26,703 nucleotides of DNA from an uncultured Prevotella sp. (GTDB lineage Bacteria > Bacteroidota > Bacteroidia > Bacteroidales > Bacteroidaceae): NCBI GenBank assembly GCA_900546575.1, contig URDM01000040.1:1-26703 (forward strand), written 5' to 3'. Below are positions 23,314 to 26,703 of the stretch, in pieces. The notes under the pieces were generated by a model that was given only the letters and a program-made list of their open reading frames with translations, was not told where the DNA came from and made no database searches. A program made the position numbers and the translations under genes. Each line of letters starts with the position of its first letter. Position 1 is the stretch's first letter.

Positions 23314-23841
23314 ATGGAACTATATACATTGCTGGTTTACTCGGAAAACATAGCTGGTATTCTGAATCAGATTACCGCTGTGTTCACCCGTCAGCAGGTC
23401 AACATAGAGAGTCTGAACGTTTCGGCTTCGAGCATAGAGGGAATACATAAGTACACCATCACGGCATGGAGCGACGAGGAACAGATAATTAAGATTACCA
23501 AGCAGATAGAGCGCAAGATTGACGTTATCAAGGCCGACTACTATCTCGACAACGAGCTCTTCATCCATGAGATTGCCATCTACAAGATTTCAACACCGGT
23601 GATGATGGAGAACCCGGAAGTGTCGCGCGTGATACGTCGAAGCGGTGCGCGTATGATGGAGGTCAACCCCACATACGCCACAGTACAGATAGCAGGACTT
23701 ACTGATGACGTGCAGAACCTCTTCAATGCCCTCAACTCCTTCGGATGTCTGCTGCAATACTCACGCTCGGGCCGTATTGCCGTGACACGTAGCATGGACG
23801 AGCCTGTGTCGGAGTATCTGCATAAGAATAAGAATATGTAA
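23314..23841 (+). CDS. ilvN: acetolactate synthase, small (regulatory) subunit
   Basis: This 175-residue protein has an N-terminal ACT domain (LYTLLVYSENIAGILNQITA, NIESLNVSAS, KYTITAW) and a C-terminal domain of the IlvH/IlvN type (DELFIHEIA-like strand, MMEVNPTYATVQIAGL, LLQYSRSGRIAVTRS). It activates IlvB and confers valine feedback inhibition in characterised family members. Length matches the usual 160-185. The gene is 23 bases after ilvB, and the two proteins form the holoenzyme. Confidence 0.93.
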   Translation: MELYTLLVYSENIAGILNQITAVFTRQQVNIESLNVSASSIEGIHKYTITAWSDEEQIIKITKQIERKIDVIKADYYLDNELFIHEIAIYKISTPVMMENPEVSRVIRRSGARMMEVNPTYATVQIAGLTDDVQNLFNALNSFGCLLQYSRSGRIAVTRSMDEPVSEYLHKNKNM

Positions 23842-23850
23842 AAACAACAA

Positions 23851-23890
23851 GCCCTACCTCCAGCCCCTCCCCCGTAGGGGGAGCGGTACG
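23851..23890 (+). repeat. REP-like palindrome, copy 6, shortened
   Basis: CCCTACCTCCAGCCCCTCCC with CCGTA and then GGGGGAGCGG: the right arm has lost several bases relative to the other copies, weakening the hairpin. It lies between ilvN and the thioesterase gene. Confidence 0.7.
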
Positions 23891-23914
23891 TGGGGCTTTT
23901 ATCAATCTATCTTT

Positions 23915-24685
23915 ATGAATCTACTAAGCAAAATCGGAAGCTACGACTTCCTTGTGGAACCATTCCACTGTGATTTCTCCAATCACATCTTTATCGGACA
24001 CTTGGGCAACCATCTGCTCAATGCCGCCGACTTCCACTCCAATGAGCGAGGCTACGGCATGGACTATCTCAACACAGTACACAAGACATGGGTGCTATCG
24101 CGCTTCGTAATGGAGATGAACGAGATGCCCGAAGCCTACGACCGCATCACCATCGACACATGGGTGGAGAATGTCATGAAGTTCTTCACAAGTCGCAATT
24201 ACGCCATCCGCAACAAGGAGGGCAAGGTGTATGGCTACGGACGCAGTATCTGGGCAATGATTGATACCGAATCGCGTCAGCCCGTAGACATTCTGCAGGA
24301 GCGCGACGGACTAATCACGAAGTATATCGAAACCACGAAGGAGTGCCCCATCGAGCCTTTCAAGCGTGTCAAGGTGGCTAAGACTGCCGAGTGCATACAC
24401 CACGTGGAGACTCACTATAGCGATGTCGATGTGAACGGCCATATCAACTCCGTGAAGTATATAGAGCACATCCTCGACATGTGGACCGTCGAATGGTATA
24501 AGACCCATCGTCTGAAGCGCCTCGACATAGCCTATGTAGCCGAATCGTACTTCGGCGACACGCTCCACTTCTCGGTAGAGCGACGCTCCGACGAAGAGTG
24601 CGACATATTAGTGCAGAAAACTTCCGACGAAAGCCCCGAAATGAAGGAAGTGTGCCGATGCAAACTTGCATTTGCTAAGAAATAA
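23915..24685 (+). CDS. acyl-ACP thioesterase (FatA/FatB-like)
   Basis: This 256-residue cytoplasmic enzyme would release fatty acids from acyl carrier protein. It has two hotdog domains: residues about 5-135 (NERGYGMDYLNTVHKTWVLS, ITIDTWVENV, RNYAIRNKEGKVYGYGRSIW) and about 155-250. The second carries the catalytic-type motif DVNGHINSVKY (Asp172, Asn174, His176). Bacterial acyl-ACP thioesterases of this size are common in Bacteroidetes and often sit beside ilv genes, where branched acyl chains derived from Val/Ile/Leu are a plausible link; that link is inference. It is the last gene before the operon terminator. Confidence 0.88.
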   Translation: MNLLSKIGSYDFLVEPFHCDFSNHIFIGHLGNHLLNAADFHSNERGYGMDYLNTVHKTWVLSRFVMEMNEMPEAYDRITIDTWVENVMKFFTSRNYAIRNKEGKVYGYGRSIWAMIDTESRQPVDILQERDGLITKYIETTKECPIEPFKRVKVAKTAECIHHVETHYSDVDVNGHINSVKYIEHILDMWTVEWYKTHRLKRLDIAYVAESYFGDTLHFSVERRSDEECDILVQKTSDESPEMKEVCRCKLAFAKK

Positions 24686-24698
24686 TAGGAATATCCTC

Positions 24699-24751
24699 AA
24701 ATCGAGTAGCAGGAAAAGCAAAAATGTGCTTTCCTACTACTCGATTTTTTT
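24699..24751 (+). terminator. strong intrinsic terminator of the ilv operon
   Basis: A stem of about 20 base pairs (AAATCGAGTAG...GGAAA with TTTCC...CTACTCGATTT, one bulge) and a run of seven T at 24745-24751, starting 14 bases after the thioesterase stop. Confidence 0.9.
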
Positions 24752-24847
24752 GTAGCTATAGTCATATTTGAAAAATAGTTTAAACCCCAATCGGTCATTA
24801 GAAAAAACTTTAACTAAAACTCCCAACATCTATAATTATCTAAAAAT

Positions 24848-24878
24848 TTTGCTTTTTGAATTTATTGTTGTAGATTTG
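24848..24878 (+). promoter_or_regulatory. consensus promoter of the 24912 gene
   Basis: TTTG at 24848-24851, exactly 19 bases, then TAGATTTG at 24871-24878. The leader to the ATG at 24912 would be about 28 bases. Confidence 0.8.
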
Positions 24879-24911
24879 CGGTGAGATATGTTTTAACTAA
24901 TAAATGTGATT

Positions 24912-25544
24912 ATGTCAAAGATTAAGGAAAACGGCATACTCTCCGGTCACACTGGGAGGTTTGTATATAGAGAATTGAATGGTAAGCAGGTGGTGCAGTC
25001 GATGCCATCACATTATCGTGATGCAAATACTGATGCGCAAAAGAAGCAGAGAAGCGGCATGAGAAACATACTTGCTTACTACCGTTTGTTGAAGGATGTG
25101 ATAGTGGAACAGTTTGAAGATTCTTCAAGTGTAAGGAAGTCCCCCTATCATAGTTTCGTTCATCACAACATATTGTTGTCTCCAGTTGAATTGCCTCAGG
25201 CCGAATACAACAAAGGTCTTAGTGTTCTTGCTCCATATATAATTTCATTCGGTTCATTGCCACCACTTGAAGTGGCTGTCGAAAATAATAGTCTACGGTT
25301 CTGTATGAAGAGTGAAGAATGGGTGAAAGGGGACATCCTCCGACTTATCAAGGTAGAATGTCCCGTTTCAGGCAACAATACTCCATCGTCATTGGATGCA
25401 ACCTATGTTGATGAAGTGATAAATGAGCCAGAGAACAAGCTGATAATGACCTCTCGACTACCTCATGGAGCCTATGCCTATGTTCATATTCGCAACGTCG
25501 TTAGTCGTAGCCTTGTGTCGTCACAGCGTTTGTTGTTGATATAG
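24912..25544 (+). CDS. uncharacterised protein, possibly DUF6266-like
   Basis: This 210-residue protein starts MSKIKENGILSGHTGRFVYRELNGKQVV and continues with DANTDAQKKQRSGMRNILAYYRLLKDVI. A short N-terminal G..G.TG beta-hairpin followed by a Q..QR..F/M-type helix resembles the Bacteroidetes DUF6266 family, but the match is from memory of the pattern and weak. No signal peptide, membrane segment or catalytic motif is visible. The C-terminal half looks beta-rich (LEVAVENNSLRFCM, YAYVHIRNVVS). ATG 24912 is preferred to GTG 24906. It has its own consensus promoter and stands alone between the ilv terminator and a complex repeat; the DNA is more AT-rich than the ilv genes. Confidence 0.55.
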   Translation: MSKIKENGILSGHTGRFVYRELNGKQVVQSMPSHYRDANTDAQKKQRSGMRNILAYYRLLKDVIVEQFEDSSSVRKSPYHSFVHHNILLSPVELPQAEYNKGLSVLAPYIISFGSLPPLEVAVENNSLRFCMKSEEWVKGDILRLIKVECPVSGNNTPSSLDATYVDEVINEPENKLIMTSRLPHGAYAYVHIRNVVSRSLVSSQRLLLI

Positions 25545-25551
25545 CATTCCC

Positions 25552-25735
25552 TTCTTCGTTGTTCCTTCGTTCGTTCTTCGTTCATCCTCCGTAGTGAACT
25601 CGATCTACCTCCGTAGTGAACTCGATCTACCTTCGTTAACGAAGCGAAGGCATAACGAAGGCATAACGGAGGTATAACGAAAGCATAACGGAGATGTAAC
25701 GAAGAGCGAATGAAGAAGGAACGAGGATGTTTATG
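25552..25735. repeat. composite inverted/tandem repeat between the 24912 gene and hsdR
   Basis: From left to right: an arm rich in CTTCGTT; two exact tandem copies of a 22-bp unit (25587-25608 and 25609-25630, starting CTCCGTAGTG); a perfect palindrome CTTCGTTAACGAAG (25631-25644); five 11-bp units of consensus GAAGGCATAAC (25646-25700); and a right arm that is imperfectly complementary to the left arm (25690-25728). The rest of the 25545-25930 spacer is AT-rich and holds only the hsdR promoter element. Confidence 0.8.
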
Positions 25736-25809
25736 TCTTGCTATTCATTAGTTAAATGGTATTCATTTTTGTTTTTATCCCAACAGGTTTATAATTCAGG
25801 ATTTTTAAT

Positions 25810-25817
25810 TATATTTG
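25810..25817 (+). promoter_or_regulatory. -7 element upstream of hsdR
   Basis: TATATTTG matches TAnnTTTG, about 113 bases before the ATG at 25931. A weak GTTT lies at the -33 position (25787-25790). Confidence 0.5.
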
Positions 25818-25930
25818 CAACTTAAATAGCCATAGTAGTTATATATGGAACAAAGCTAAATACGCCTAAGATAATAAAAGAAGTAAATAGTAATGTTTTC
25901 TATAGTGTAAATAACAAAAAGTAATAAGAT

Positions 25931-26703
25931 ATGCCAGTACAAAGTGAAGCTGCCCTCGAAAACGGACTTATAGATACTCTTCAAAAGATGAACTACGAGT
26001 ATGTTCATATTGAAGAGGAGAAGAACCTGTCTGCCAATTTCAAGAAACAGTTGGAGAAGCACAACAAGAAGAAGTTGGAAGAATTGGGTCGTACCGAATT
26101 TACAGAGTCTGAGTTTGAAAAGATACTTATCTATCTTGAAGGTGGCACTCGCTTTGAAAAGGCAAAGAAACTGCGAGACCTCTTTCCTCTTGAACTGGAA
26201 AGCGGTGAACGCTTATGGGTGGAGTTCTTGAACCGCACTCACTGGTGTCAGAACGAGTTCCAAGTTTCCAATCAGATTACGGTTGAGGGCAGAAAGAAGT
26301 GTCGTTACGATGTGACGATACTTATCAACGGATTGCCATTGGTTCAGATAGAATTGAAGCGTAGAGGCGTAGAGTTGAAACAGGCATATAATCAGATACA
26401 ACGCTATCACAAGACTTCTTTCCATGGACTGTTTGATTACATCCAACTGTTCGTCATATCCAATGGTGTAAACACTCGCTATTTTGCAAATAATCCGAAT
26501 AGTGGCTATAAGTTCACATTCAACTGGACTGATGCAGCCAATGTGCCTTTCAACGACTTGGAGAAGTTTGCCACAGTGTTCTTCGACAAGTGTACATTGG
26601 GCAAGATTATCGGTAAGTATATCGTCTTGCATGAGGGTGACAAGTGTCTGATGGTGCTTCGTCCTTATCAGTTCTATGCAGTGGAGAAGATTCTCGACCG
26701 TGT
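25931..26703 (+). CDS. hsdR: type I restriction enzyme R subunit, N-terminal part (3' truncated by window end)
   Basis: The frame is open from ATG 25931 through the last base (257 codons visible). The N-terminus is of the HsdR_N type: MPVQSEAALENGLIDTL, a charged helical region, VEFLNRTHWCQNEFQVSNQ, and a PD-(D/E)XK nuclease core in RYDVTILINGLPLVQIELKRRG (Asp, then Glu-x-Lys) followed by YNQIQRYH (the QxxxY motif of HsdR). IVLHEGDKCLMVLRPYQFYAVEKIL leads into the helicase part, which lies outside the window. HsdR provides ATP-dependent translocation and DNA cleavage together with HsdM and HsdS, which presumably lie beyond the end. Confidence 0.9.
   Translation, partial: MPVQSEAALENGLIDTLQKMNYEYVHIEEEKNLSANFKKQLEKHNKKKLEELGRTEFTESEFEKILIYLEGGTRFEKAKKLRDLFPLELESGERLWVEFLNRTHWCQNEFQVSNQITVEGRKKCRYDVTILINGLPLVQIELKRRGVELKQAYNQIQRYHKTSFHGLFDYIQLFVISNGVNTRYFANNPNSGYKFTFNWTDAANVPFNDLEKFATVFFDKCTLGKIIGKYIVLHEGDKCLMVLRPYQFYAVEKILDR

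Noticed and set aside
1..26703. tRNA, rRNA or complete insertion sequences
   Set aside because: None were recognised by eye: no cloverleaf-like segment, rRNA-like sequence or transposase motif was seen. A dedicated tRNA or IS search could still find something divergent.

Overview
This window looks like chromosome of a member of Bacteroidales, most likely a Prevotella-type (Prevotellaceae) species. The reasons are: promoters of the Bacteroidetes type (TTTG, 19-21 bases, TAnnTTTG) in front of several transcription units; no consistent Shine-Dalgarno sequences; a BspA-like leucine-rich-repeat surface protein with a type IX-like C-terminal tail; a DAHP synthase fused to chorismate mutase; and a branched-chain amino acid operon carrying an acyl-ACP thioesterase. 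The assignment rests on protein and promoter style only.

Layout. 1-2609 (+): the 3' end of a UDP-GlcNAc 2-epimerase gene, a SIMPL-domain protein and a MATE transporter. 2674-3033 (+): a short self-contained unit with promoter, 39-64 codon ORF and terminator. 3038-7252 (-): a 1404-residue Dna2-like nuclease-helicase with a C-terminal methyltransferase-like domain. 7379-9280 (+): a copper-type P1B ATPase, divergent from the helicase, that appears to lack the nucleotide-binding domain. 9412-11028 (-): the BspA-like protein, with a repeat-rich upstream region of about 570 bases. 11598-12431 (-): a probable outer-membrane protein. 12608-13480 (+): a TPR protein.

13659-19348 (+) is the phenylalanine/tyrosine operon: attenuator leader, pheA, a class I aminotransferase, DAHP synthase/chorismate mutase, tyrA and an endonuclease/exonuclease/phosphatase protein. 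These supply DAHP synthesis, chorismate mutation, both prephenate branches and the final transamination. The leader encodes a 27-residue peptide with eight Phe/Tyr codons among codons 5-15. It is followed by an antiterminator arm that competes perfectly with an intrinsic terminator just before pheA. This is the clearest regulatory system in the window.

19455-24751 (+) is the valine/isoleucine operon: ilvD, ilvB, ilvN and an acyl-ACP thioesterase, closed by a strong terminator with no ilvC. 24848-25544 (+) holds a small protein of an uncertain, possibly DUF6266-like, family. After a complex repeat, a type I restriction HsdR gene starts at 25931 and runs off the end.

Several intergenic repeat families are superimposed: a GC-rich REP-like palindrome (six copies, one pair inverted), 7-bp-period arrays abutting two start codons in the phe/tyr operon, a 22-bp-period palindrome array upstream of the BspA gene, and an 11-bp/22-bp composite inverted repeat before hsdR.
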